In this document: in pieces, positions 51,138 to 58,151 of the stretch
Layout: each line of letters opens with the position of its first letter
Numbering within the stretch: position 1 is the first letter of the stretch
Origin: Trueperaceae bacterium
GTDB taxonomy: Bacteria > Deinococcota > Deinococci > Deinococcales > Trueperaceae
NCBI GenBank assembly: GCA_020354625.1
Contig: CP070651.1
Location: 2,194,669-2,258,668 of the forward strand
Direction of reading: 5' to 3'
DNA length: 64,000 bases
The notes under the pieces: model-generated
Told to the model about the DNA's origin: nothing
The model's input: only the letters and a program-made list of their open reading frames with translations
Database searches by the model: none
Made by a program: the position numbers and the translations under genes

Positions 51138-52136
51138 TCAGTCAAGGATAGTCTCCTGGTAGTGGTAGAGTGCCGGCGATCCTCCTGTGTGCATGAAGAG
51201 GACCTTCTCGCCCCTTTCGAAGCGACCCCGCCTTACCAGGTCGATCAACCCTGCAGCAGCTTTGCCGGTGTAGACCGGGTCGAGCAACAGTCCTTCGAGT
51301 CTTGCGAACACCTGGATGGCTTCTACCATCGCTTCGGTCGGCAGCGAGTAGCCGGGTCCGACGTAGTCGTCGAGCACGACTACGGATTCACGGGGTACAG
51401 GTGTAGTAACCCCGGTCAGTTCCGAAGCCTCCTCTGCCAGCGCGTGAATTCTCTCTGCTTGTCTCTCCTTATCGAACCGCACGCTGATTCCGGTTACCGG
51501 GATACCGGCGCTGTTGCCGTGCATCCCTGCCACCAACCCTGAGTGAGTCCCTCCGCTACCGCTCGAGGTCACGATGTGATCGAGCTCGAGACCCATGTCG
51601 AAGGTCTGGTGCAAGATCTCTTCGGCGCAGGAGACGTACCCCAGGGCACCGAGCGCGTTCGAGCCCCCACCGGGGATCGGGTAGCCCTTGCGACCCTCGG
51701 TCTCGAGTTCTTGTACTACGCGCTGCATCGCGGCCGAGAGGTCGGTACCGTCTGAGACGACCTCCAGCTGCTCGACGCCGAGCAACTTGAACAGGAAGTT
51801 GTTGCCGCTCGCGTTGGGGTGGTAGCTTCCGGGAACGCGTTCTTCGATGACCAGGCGGCACTTCAGACCCTCTTTGACAGCAGCTGCTAGGGTTAGGCGG
51901 CAGTGGTTCGACTGAACTGCTCCTACGGTGATGAGGGTATCAGCCCCTATCGCCAGTGCGTCGGCCACCAAAAACTCCAGCTTGCGCGTCTTGTTGCCAC
52001 CGGCGGCGAGACCCAAGAGGTCGTCCCGCTTGACGTAGATCTCGGGACCTGCCAGGTAGCTGCTCAGGTGCTCGAGCTTTTCGATGGGGGTGGCAAAGGG
52101 GGTGTAGCGGCGTCTCGGAAAGCGTGCCAGGTGCAT
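51138..52136 (-). CDS. dcyD: D-cysteine desulfhydrase (PLP-dependent)
   Basis: Converts D-cysteine to pyruvate, ammonia and sulfide. 332 residues. Close along its length to DcyD of E. coli as I recall it: LARFPRRRYTPFATPIEKLEHL, VKRDD, the PLP Lys49 in GGNKTRKLEFL, GAVQSNHCRLT, GGSNALGALGYVSCAEEI, SSGSGGTHSGL, and LDPVYTGKAAAGLIDL. ACC deaminase is a relative, but the match favours DcyD. ATG 52136 has GAGGAG upstream. First gene of the reverse-strand D-amino-acid cluster. Confidence 0.85.
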   Translation of the reverse strand: MHLARFPRRRYTPFATPIEKLEHLSSYLAGPEIYVKRDDLLGLAAGGNKTRKLEFLVADALAIGADTLITVGAVQSNHCRLTLAAAVKEGLKCRLVIEERVPGSYHPNASGNNFLFKLLGVEQLEVVSDGTDLSAAMQRVVQELETEGRKGYPIPGGGSNALGALGYVSCAEEILHQTFDMGLELDHIVTSSGSGGTHSGLVAGMHGNSAGIPVTGISVRFDKERQAERIHALAEEASELTGVTTPVPRESVVVLDDYVGPGYSLPTEAMVEAIQVFARLEGLLLDPVYTGKAAAGLIDLVRRGRFERGEKVLFMHTGGSPALYHYQETILD

Positions 52137-52199
52137 GGTCGACTCCTCAGGTGCAAACTGCCTTGCATCATAACGTGAAGCGCCACGTATCACCTGGAG

Positions 52200-52382
52200 T
52201 GATGAGTAAACAGGAATGGGTAATGGGAAATGGGTAAAGGGGAATGCGTGGGTCTACTGTGAACCGTAAGCGAGCCGGCCTCCTAAGTCTCTAATCTCTA
52301 AAAGATGCGAACACCAGAGCAGGGTGGGTCGAGCACGACCCTTCGCAACACCCATCACGCATTACTCATTACCCATCACCTT
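52200..52382. repeat. Heptad-armed inverted element, locus H
   Basis: Left arm 52200-52254 ending AATGCGTGGGT; right arm from 52342, TTCGCAACACCCAT, to 52382. Core about 87 bp. Lies in the 357-bp gap between divergent dcyD and deoC; the remainder of that gap holds the deoC promoter and leader. Confidence 0.8.
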
Positions 52383-52424
52383 ATTTAAAGGCAAACGGTT
52401 GGCACCGGCCTGAAGCAGAGCATG

Positions 52425-52430
52425 TACACT
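52425..52430 (+). promoter_or_regulatory. -10 box (TACACT) of deoC
   Basis: TACACT about 64 nt before the deoC ATG, so unlike its neighbours deoC would have a leader. The leader contains a short upstream reading frame. Confidence 0.4.
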
Positions 52431-52458
52431 AAAGACCGAGTAGCTGTTCGAGCGTAGA

Positions 52459-52503
52459 GTGGAAAAGAAGGCACTCATGAAAAGGGCTGAATCATGTCTG
52501 TAA
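52459..52503 (+). CDS. Possible upstream leader peptide overlapping deoC start
   Basis: GTG 52459 or in-frame ATG 52477 opens a frame of 14 or 8 codons (MKRAESCL from the ATG) whose stop TAA at 52501 lies within the second and third codons of deoC. Termination there would place ribosomes on the deoC start. No strong ribosome-binding site for the short frame, so it may be chance. Confidence 0.3.
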   Translation: MEKKALMKRAESCL

Positions 52504-53486
52504 CCGAAAAACCTACGGTTGGTCAGCAGGAGGTCCAGCAGCTTCGAAACGGTGGCGTGCCGTTCGAGCCGGGCTGGTTCGAGGACGCGCGGGTCAACCT
52601 TTCGGCAGTCGAGCGCCGCTCGGCGACGCTGACGACCCGGCGAACGGTCAAAAAAGCGTGGCAGGCGGCCTGGCTCCTCAAAGCCGTTACCCTCATCGAC
52701 CTCACCACCCTGGCCGGTGATGACACTCCGGGGAGAGTGCGGCGGCTCTGTGCCAAAGCGCGACAACCGGTTCGCGAAGATCTGCTCGAAGCGGTCGATA
52801 TGGTGCAAGCAGGTCTGACCACGGCCTCGGTCTGCGTCTATCACGAGATGGTGCCCGCCGCTGTTTCGGCGCTGCAGGGGAGTGGGATTCCGGTGGCGGC
52901 GGTGTCGGCAGGGTTCCCGGCTGGTCTCAACCCGTACCCGCAGCGCCTCGCTGAGATCCGTGCATCGGTTGAGGCCGGCGCCGAGGAGATCGACATCGTC
53001 ATCAGCCGTCGGCATGTCCTCACCGGTGACTGGCAAGCGCTTTACGATGAGATCAGAGCCTTTCGACAGGCCTGCGGCGAAGCGCATCTCAAGACGATTC
53101 TCGCCACCGGCGAGCTCGGGACGCTCCGCAACGTCTACAAGGCCAGCATGGTCGCCATGATGGCTGGGGCTGACTTCATCAAGACCTCGACAGGAAAAGA
53201 GAGCGTCAATGCCACCTTGCCGGTGAGCCTGGTGATGGTGCGCGCCATACGTGACTACGCTGAACGTACCGGCTGCCAAGTCGGTTTCAAACCCGCTGGG
53301 GGGCTCCGCAGCGCCAAGGACGCCCTCGCCTGGTTGATCCTCATGAAAGAGGAGCTGGGGCGTGCGTGGCTCGAGCCGGAGCTTCTCCGTTTCGGTGCCA
53401 GCTCTCTGCTCGGAGATATCGAACGCCAGCTCGAGCACTTCGTGACGGGGCGTTACTCTGCCTCGTTCCGGCATCCGCTCGCTTGA
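52494..53486 (+). CDS. deoC: Deoxyribose-phosphate aldolase (long form)
   Basis: Class I aldolase cleaving 2-deoxyribose 5-phosphate to acetaldehyde and glyceraldehyde 3-phosphate. 330 residues, the long type. Schiff-base Lys in FIKTSTGKES, proton-relay Asp in LIDLTTLAGDD and Lys in VGFKPAGGLRS. The N-terminal 60 residues are an extension typical of the long form. Downstream are a GNAT gene (1-bp gap) and an ALDH gene that could oxidise the acetaldehyde. It could also serve the sugar island as an aldolase, which is speculation. Confidence 0.94.
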   Translation: MSVTEKPTVGQQEVQQLRNGGVPFEPGWFEDARVNLSAVERRSATLTTRRTVKKAWQAAWLLKAVTLIDLTTLAGDDTPGRVRRLCAKARQPVREDLLEAVDMVQAGLTTASVCVYHEMVPAAVSALQGSGIPVAAVSAGFPAGLNPYPQRLAEIRASVEAGAEEIDIVISRRHVLTGDWQALYDEIRAFRQACGEAHLKTILATGELGTLRNVYKASMVAMMAGADFIKTSTGKESVNATLPVSLVMVRAIRDYAERTGCQVGFKPAGGLRSAKDALAWLILMKEELGRAWLEPELLRFGASSLLGDIERQLEHFVTGRYSASFRHPLA

Positions 53487-53487
53487 G

Positions 53488-54045
53488 ATGTTTTCTCTGA
53501 CGATCGACGAGGAGATCGTGCTCGGCCTGCTCGAGGACCGCCACGCCGAGCTCTTGTACCGCTTGGCTGATCAGAATCGCGAGCACCTCGGCCGCTGGCT
53601 CCCCTGGGCTTGGGAGGCGTCGGTGGAGAATCAGCGGGCCTTCATTTCACGGGCGCTCAGGCAGTTTGCCGCGAACGACGGCTTTCAGGCAGGGATCTGG
53701 TACCGCGGGGTGTTGGTCGGTGGCGCCGGTCTACGTTATATCGACTGGCCAGCCGGTACGACCGAGCTCGGGTACTGGTTGGATACCCGAACGGAAGGCA
53801 AAGGTGTCGTGACGCGGGTAGTCCGGGGTCTTTGCAGGCTTCTTTTCGAAGACCACGGGCTCAACCGGGTTGAGATTCGCTGCGATCCCGCCAACCGGCG
53901 CAGTTGTGCCGTACCGGAGCGGTTGGGATTCAAGCGAGAGGGGGTGCTCAGGCAAGTGGGCACGAATCGGGGCGTATTGTTCGATCACGTGGTTTACGGC
54001 CTGTTGGCCGACGAGTGGCACAGGTGGGAGGAGGGTGGCTCGTGA
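53488..54045 (+). CDS. GNAT-family N-acetyltransferase, RimJ/RimL-like
   Basis: 185 residues. Pattern of RimJ/RimL ribosomal-protein N-acetyltransferases: LPWAWEASVENQRAFI, ELGYWLDTRTEGKGVVTRVV with the CoA-binding loop, LNRVEIRCDPANRRSCAVPERLGFKREGVLR. ATG 53488 is 1 bp after the deoC stop; the stop overlaps the ALDH start (GTGA), so it is inside the operon. Target unknown. Confidence 0.85.
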   Translation: MFSLTIDEEIVLGLLEDRHAELLYRLADQNREHLGRWLPWAWEASVENQRAFISRALRQFAANDGFQAGIWYRGVLVGGAGLRYIDWPAGTTELGYWLDTRTEGKGVVTRVVRGLCRLLFEDHGLNRVEIRCDPANRRSCAVPERLGFKREGVLRQVGTNRGVLFDHVVYGLLADEWHRWEEGGS

Positions 54046-56438
54046 CGGTGAAAGACATCTTCGATCATATGACTTACGGCCCTGCGCCTGAGAGCGACGA
54101 GTATGCGGTGCAGTGGCTCGAGCGCCATCAGCGCCGTTTCGATCACTTTATCGGTGGGAAGTTCGTCAAGCCAGTTGCTGGGAAGGTTTTCGAGACGGTC
54201 AATCCCGCTGAGGTAACGGTATTGGCCGAGGTGGCTTACGGTGACGCCAAAGACGTCGACAAAGCGGTAAAGGCTGCTCGTAAGGCACAACCCGCATGGG
54301 CCGGTCTCTCCGGGCACGCCAGGGCGCGCTACCTCTACGCCCTCGCCCGGCAGGTGCAAAAACACGCCCGCTTGCTGGCCGTGCTCGAGTCTCTCGACAA
54401 CGGCAAGCCGATCCGTGAGACGCGCGATATCGATATCCCGTTGGTGGCGCGGCACTTCTATCACCATGCCGGTTGGGCCCAGCTGCTCGAGACAGAGTTT
54501 CCCGGCTACGAACCGGTCGGGGTGGTGGGGCAGATCATACCCTGGAACTTCCCGCTTCTCATGCTCGCCTGGAAGATCGCTCCGGCGCTCGCTGCCGGCT
54601 GCACCGTGGTGCTCAAACCTGCCAAGTTCACGCCGCTGACGGCGCTCGCGTTTGCTGAGATCGCTCAGGAGGTAGGGCTCCCTCCCGGGGTGCTGAACAT
54701 CGTGACCGGAGACGGCGCTACCGGTGAGTTGATCGTCCGGCACCAGGGAATCGACAAACTGGCGTTTACCGGGTCGACCGGAGTGGGCCGGCACATCCGT
54801 GAACTCTCGGCCGGGAGCGGGAAAAAGCTCTCTTTGGAGCTCGGTGGCAAGTCGCCTTTTATCGTCTTTGAAGACGCCGATCTCGACAGTGCGGTGGAGG
54901 GTGTGGTCGACGCCATCTGGTTCAATCAGGGGCAGGTCTGTTGCGCGGGCTCGCGGCTGCTGGTGCAAGAGGGGGTCGCCGAGCGAATGACCGACAAACT
55001 GCGGGCGCGTATGGAGACGTTGCGCGTCGGCGCGCCGCTCGACAAGGCCGTCGATATCGGAGCTATTATCGCACCTTTCCAGCTCGAGAAGATCGAGCGC
55101 CTGGTCGCCCAGGGCCAGCAGGAAGGTGCTCAGTGCTACCAACCGAGTTGGGGGGTGCCCGAACAGGGGTACTTCTATCCACCCACCTTGTTCACCGACG
55201 TCTCTCCGGCGTCGACGATCGCTCAGGAAGAGATCTTCGGACCTGTGATCGTCAGCATGACCTTCCGCACGCCGGCGGAAGCGATCGAGCTGGCTAACAA
55301 TACTCGCTATGGCCTCGCGGCCAGCGTGTGGACCGAGAGCGTCAACCTGGCACTCGACGTTGCGCCGCAGCTCAAAGCCGGGGTCGTATGGGTCAACTCG
55401 ACCAACCTCTTCGACGCCGCCTCCGGTTTCGGTGGCTACCGCGAGAGCGGCTACGGTCGCGAAGGAGGCAAAGAAGGCCTCTATGAATACCTGATACCCG
55501 CTTGGGAGAGGTCACTGGCTGCTTATGGGGTGGATGAGTTCGCGGCGCCAGCCGGGTCTAGCGGCCTTTCTGATGACACTTCTGGCCTGCCGAGCATCGA
55601 CCGAACTCCGAAGATGTACGTGGGTGGAAAGCAGGCCCGGCCGGATTCGGGCTACAGCTATCCCGTCGTTTCAGCAGACGGGAGGCGGCTGGGAGAGGTG
55701 GGCCTCGGAAACCGCAAAGATATTCGTAACGCTGTCGAGGCAGCCCGTAAGGCAGGTGGTTGGTCGAAGGCGACCGGGCACAACCGTGCTCAGGTGCTCT
55801 ACTACTTGGCCGAAAACCTGGCGGCTCGAGCGCCCGAGTTCGAGCAGCGACTTCAAGCGATGACGGGTGCGACTCGTAAAAAAGCTGTTCTCGAGGTCGC
55901 CACCTCGATCGAGCGACTCTTTTACTACGCCGCTTATGCCGATAAGTACGATGGAGACGTCCACCATACACCTGTTCGCAACGTCACCCTCGCCATGCCC
56001 GAGCCTTGGGGTGTGATGGCGATCTGTTGCCCGGATGAGACCCCTCTCCTCGCGTTCATCTCGCTGGTGATCCCCGCCATCACCATGGGTAACCGGGTGG
56101 TGGTGACCCCTTCACCCCGTCATCCCTTGGCGGCGACCGACCTCTATCAGGTGTTCGATACCAGTGACGTCCCCGGGGGAGTGATAAATATCGTGACGGG
56201 AGAGCGTGATGAACTCGCCAAGACCCTTGCCGAGCACGACGATATCGCTGCTATGTGGTTTGTCGGCTCTGCGCAGGGGAGTGAGCTGGTTGAGAAGGCC
56301 TCGGTGGGCAACCTCAAGGCCACTTGGGTGAACCACGGTAAGAAACGTAACTGGTTCGATGCCAGCCAAGGTCAAGGGACGGAGTATCTGCGGCGTGCCA
56401 CTCAGATCAAGAATATCTGGGTTCCCTATGGTGAATAG
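54042..56438 (+). CDS. ALDH16-like double aldehyde dehydrogenase
   Basis: 798 residues, two ALDH domains. Domain 1 (about 35-500) is complete: PWNFPLLMLAWKIAPALAAG, Glu in LSLELGGKSPFIV, catalytic Cys in QGQVCCAGSR, and EEIFGPV. Domain 2 (about 525-798) is shortened and lacks the catalytic Cys and Glu (IPAITMGNRVVVTPSPRHP, NIVTGERDELAKTLAEHDD). This is the architecture of ALDH16, whose second domain is a pseudo-enzyme. It probably oxidises acetaldehyde from DeoC or a related aldehyde. GTG 54042 overlaps the GNAT stop; the frame extends upstream without similarity. Confidence 0.88.
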   Translation: MTVKDIFDHMTYGPAPESDEYAVQWLERHQRRFDHFIGGKFVKPVAGKVFETVNPAEVTVLAEVAYGDAKDVDKAVKAARKAQPAWAGLSGHARARYLYALARQVQKHARLLAVLESLDNGKPIRETRDIDIPLVARHFYHHAGWAQLLETEFPGYEPVGVVGQIIPWNFPLLMLAWKIAPALAAGCTVVLKPAKFTPLTALAFAEIAQEVGLPPGVLNIVTGDGATGELIVRHQGIDKLAFTGSTGVGRHIRELSAGSGKKLSLELGGKSPFIVFEDADLDSAVEGVVDAIWFNQGQVCCAGSRLLVQEGVAERMTDKLRARMETLRVGAPLDKAVDIGAIIAPFQLEKIERLVAQGQQEGAQCYQPSWGVPEQGYFYPPTLFTDVSPASTIAQEEIFGPVIVSMTFRTPAEAIELANNTRYGLAASVWTESVNLALDVAPQLKAGVVWVNSTNLFDAASGFGGYRESGYGREGGKEGLYEYLIPAWERSLAAYGVDEFAAPAGSSGLSDDTSGLPSIDRTPKMYVGGKQARPDSGYSYPVVSADGRRLGEVGLGNRKDIRNAVEAARKAGGWSKATGHNRAQVLYYLAENLAARAPEFEQRLQAMTGATRKKAVLEVATSIERLFYYAAYADKYDGDVHHTPVRNVTLAMPEPWGVMAICCPDETPLLAFISLVIPAITMGNRVVVTPSPRHPLAATDLYQVFDTSDVPGGVINIVTGERDELAKTLAEHDDIAAMWFVGSAQGSELVEKASVGNLKATWVNHGKKRNWFDASQGQGTEYLRRATQIKNIWVPYGE

Positions 56439-56463
56439 ATCTCTCTTGAGCTGATGCCATCGG

Positions 56464-56494
56464 CAGCTTCGTTCGGAACAGCCGAACGAAGCTG
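56464..56494. terminator. Perfect 13-bp-stem hairpin between convergent genes
   Basis: CAGCTTCGTTCGG, loop AACAG, exact reverse complement. It fills the gap between the convergent ALDH and acyl-CoA-dehydrogenase-like genes, ending 1 bp before the latter's stop codon. No U tract on either side, so a U-less bidirectional terminator is inferred. Confidence 0.6.
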
Positions 56495-56495
56495 G

Positions 56496-57632
56496 CTAGA
56501 CGCCCAGCACGTTACGCCCTACGAACTCGAGCGCGGCGTCTCCAGACGGCGGGTGCATGGGAGCGGCTCGTACATCTCGGAAGTAACGTTCGAGCGGCAA
56601 GCCTCGCTCGAGAGCCGCGGCGCCGGCGAGCTGCAAGGCGGTATCGGTTACGTTTCTGACGGTGACGTCGGTGAGGTGCTTGGCCGCTGTTGTTTGTGGA
56701 AGGTAGGCTCTGGCGTCGGCCGGATCGCCCGACCAATCGCTGGCGGTAGCTAGTAGAAACTGTTTTGCGGCTTTCAAGGCGATATCGATGCCGCCGATCT
56801 CCCTTTGGATCTTGGGGAGGGTGGCGATCGGTTTGCCGAGGGCTGTGGGGGTGCGTTCGAGCGCGTAGCGGATCACCGCGTCGCGGGCGGCCAATGCTAT
56901 GCCTAAGTAGGTGGCGGCGATGAGGAGGGGGAACCAGACGTTGGGGACCGCTTTCCCCGGCTTGTCTTCCATCAGGTGGGACCGGGGCACGGTGACCTGT
57001 TCCAAAAAGAGGTCGTTGCTGTTGCTCGCTCGTAGGCTGAGTCCGTCGCCCCAAGTCCGTTCCCAGCGGATCCCTTCTGTGGTGGACGGTATCCAGGCAA
57101 TCGCAGCATGTGCTTCGAAACGGAGCCGGACCAACAGGTGGTCGAGCGCGTCTCCGCCGGTGATCCAGGTCTTGTGACCGTTTATGAGCAGGGTGCCGTC
57201 TTCGCTCGGTACCGCCTCGGTAAGTGGTAGACCGCCGCGCGCGGGGCTGCCGAGTTTCGGTTCGCTTGCGGCGAAGTTGAGGAGTGCTCCCCCGGCAACG
57301 TCGCTGCACAGCCGATCGAAGAGAGCCTCGGGCCAGCTTCGCTGTTCACGTTCGTGACCGATGGCGTGGAGCGTCATGGCCGCGATCAGGGCGGTGGAAC
57401 CGCTCCCTTTGGCGAGCTCGAGCTGAGCTGCCACGCAATCGGCCAAAGGGAGTTCCGATCCGCCGTAGGCTTTGGGCACGCTAAAGGCAGCAAAGCCGGA
57501 GCTGTGTAGGGCTGAGATGTCTTCGGGTGGAAGCCGACCGAGCCGGTCCGCTTCCTCGGCTCGGCTGTCGAACTCCACAGCCAGCCGTTGGGCAATCTCA
57601 AGGGGGGGTGACGTTTGGGGTGCTGCTGACAT
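56496..57632 (-). CDS. Acyl-CoA dehydrogenase-fold flavoprotein (possible monooxygenase type)
   Basis: 378 residues of the acyl-CoA dehydrogenase superfamily: ALHSSGFAAFSVPKAYGGSE, FAASEPKLGSPARGG, GHKTWITGGDALDHLLV, C-terminal helical bundle with TDTALQLAGAAALERGLPLERYFRD. The TE(P/T)xxGSD motif and catalytic Glu of true dehydrogenases are altered (ASEPKLGSP), so it may be closer to the DszC/SfnC-type flavin monooxygenases that act on sulfur compounds. Start ATG 57632; a terminator hairpin and candidate RNA lie 90 bp upstream on the same strand. Confidence 0.75.
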   Translation of the reverse strand: MSAAPQTSPPLEIAQRLAVEFDSRAEEADRLGRLPPEDISALHSSGFAAFSVPKAYGGSELPLADCVAAQLELAKGSGSTALIAAMTLHAIGHEREQRSWPEALFDRLCSDVAGGALLNFAASEPKLGSPARGGLPLTEAVPSEDGTLLINGHKTWITGGDALDHLLVRLRFEAHAAIAWIPSTTEGIRWERTWGDGLSLRASNSNDLFLEQVTVPRSHLMEDKPGKAVPNVWFPLLIAATYLGIALAARDAVIRYALERTPTALGKPIATLPKIQREIGGIDIALKAAKQFLLATASDWSGDPADARAYLPQTTAAKHLTDVTVRNVTDTALQLAGAAALERGLPLERYFRDVRAAPMHPPSGDAALEFVGRNVLGV

Positions 57633-57725
57633 GCGTCAGTGTAAACCGCGCAAGCCAGATCTGTCGTAGAGGAGATGTTATCTACGACGTTGCGGTCGAT
57701 CGGCCGGTATAGCCAGACAGGCGTC

Positions 57726-57755
57726 AAAAAAAAGATCGCGGTGTGATCGACCGCG
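57726..57755 (-). terminator. Intrinsic terminator on the reverse strand
   Basis: CGCGGT/ACCGCG stem with a 7-nt loop, then three bases and eight T. The best canonical terminator in the window. No protein gene ends before it on this strand, which points to a non-coding transcript or a leader. Confidence 0.8.
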
Positions 57756-57890
57756 TTTACGGGCAATATAACGAACAACCCTCGCTTACCTTCTCTCATG
57801 CTCTTTCGGTTCTCCCTTCATAAAGGGTGATACTCGCTCGAGCCTCTACTGGTATGGAGGGTTGTCGTTTTTGGAGTGTTCGTTATCTAT
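57726..57890 (-). ncRNA. Candidate structured RNA or regulatory leader
   Basis: On the reverse strand, before the terminator, the sequence folds as a rod. ATAACGAA (ends at 57886) pairs with TTCGTTAT (57768-57775). After a 5'-side bulge, CAACCCTC (57857-57864) pairs with GAGGGTTG (57776-57783). TACC/GGTA, GCTC/GAGC and an apical CCCTT/AAGGG hairpin follow inside. A TATAGT box near 57918-57923 could be the promoter. It is either a small RNA of about 160-190 nt or the leader of the flavoprotein gene at 57632. I do not recognise the family; 57633-58151 otherwise has no gene. Confidence 0.4.
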
Positions 57891-58096
57891 TTCTATAAGA
57901 GACCTCCTTTCCCCCTTACTATACTCCCTGTTTCGCAGTCGAAATGAAGCCGAATTACTAGCTCAGGCCAGCTTTTAGCTGTATAATGATACTTTGGGTG
58001 TAATTCACCGACGATGATATCACGCCCCCTGATCTCTGGTTAAAAAGTGTGAAAGTCCGTTTCCAACGGTGTTCGGCGCTTGCAAGTTCGCCGTTT

Positions 58097-58132
58097 TCTC
58101 CGCCCGGTCTGTTATAACAGACCGGGCGGAGA
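58097..58132. repeat. Perfect 36-bp palindrome downstream of hppA
   Basis: 18-bp arms (TCTCCGCCCGGTCTGTTA and its reverse complement) with no spacer. 20 bp after the hppA stop. There is no U tract on the hppA strand (AAAA follows), so it is not a classical terminator; it may act as a U-less terminator or protein-binding site. Confidence 0.75.
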
Positions 58133-58151
58133 TCGGCTTGTATCCAGCAGG

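Noticed and set aside
52362-53474. 370-codon frame opposite deoC
   Set aside because: Antisense to deoC active-site motifs and running into a heptad repeat; not a gene.
57726-57890. SRP RNA, tmRNA, RNase P RNA or tRNA in the structured region
   Set aside because: The GGAA/AGCA apical loop of SRP RNA, the conserved cores of RNase P and tmRNA, and a T-loop GTTCRA with acceptor stem are all absent.
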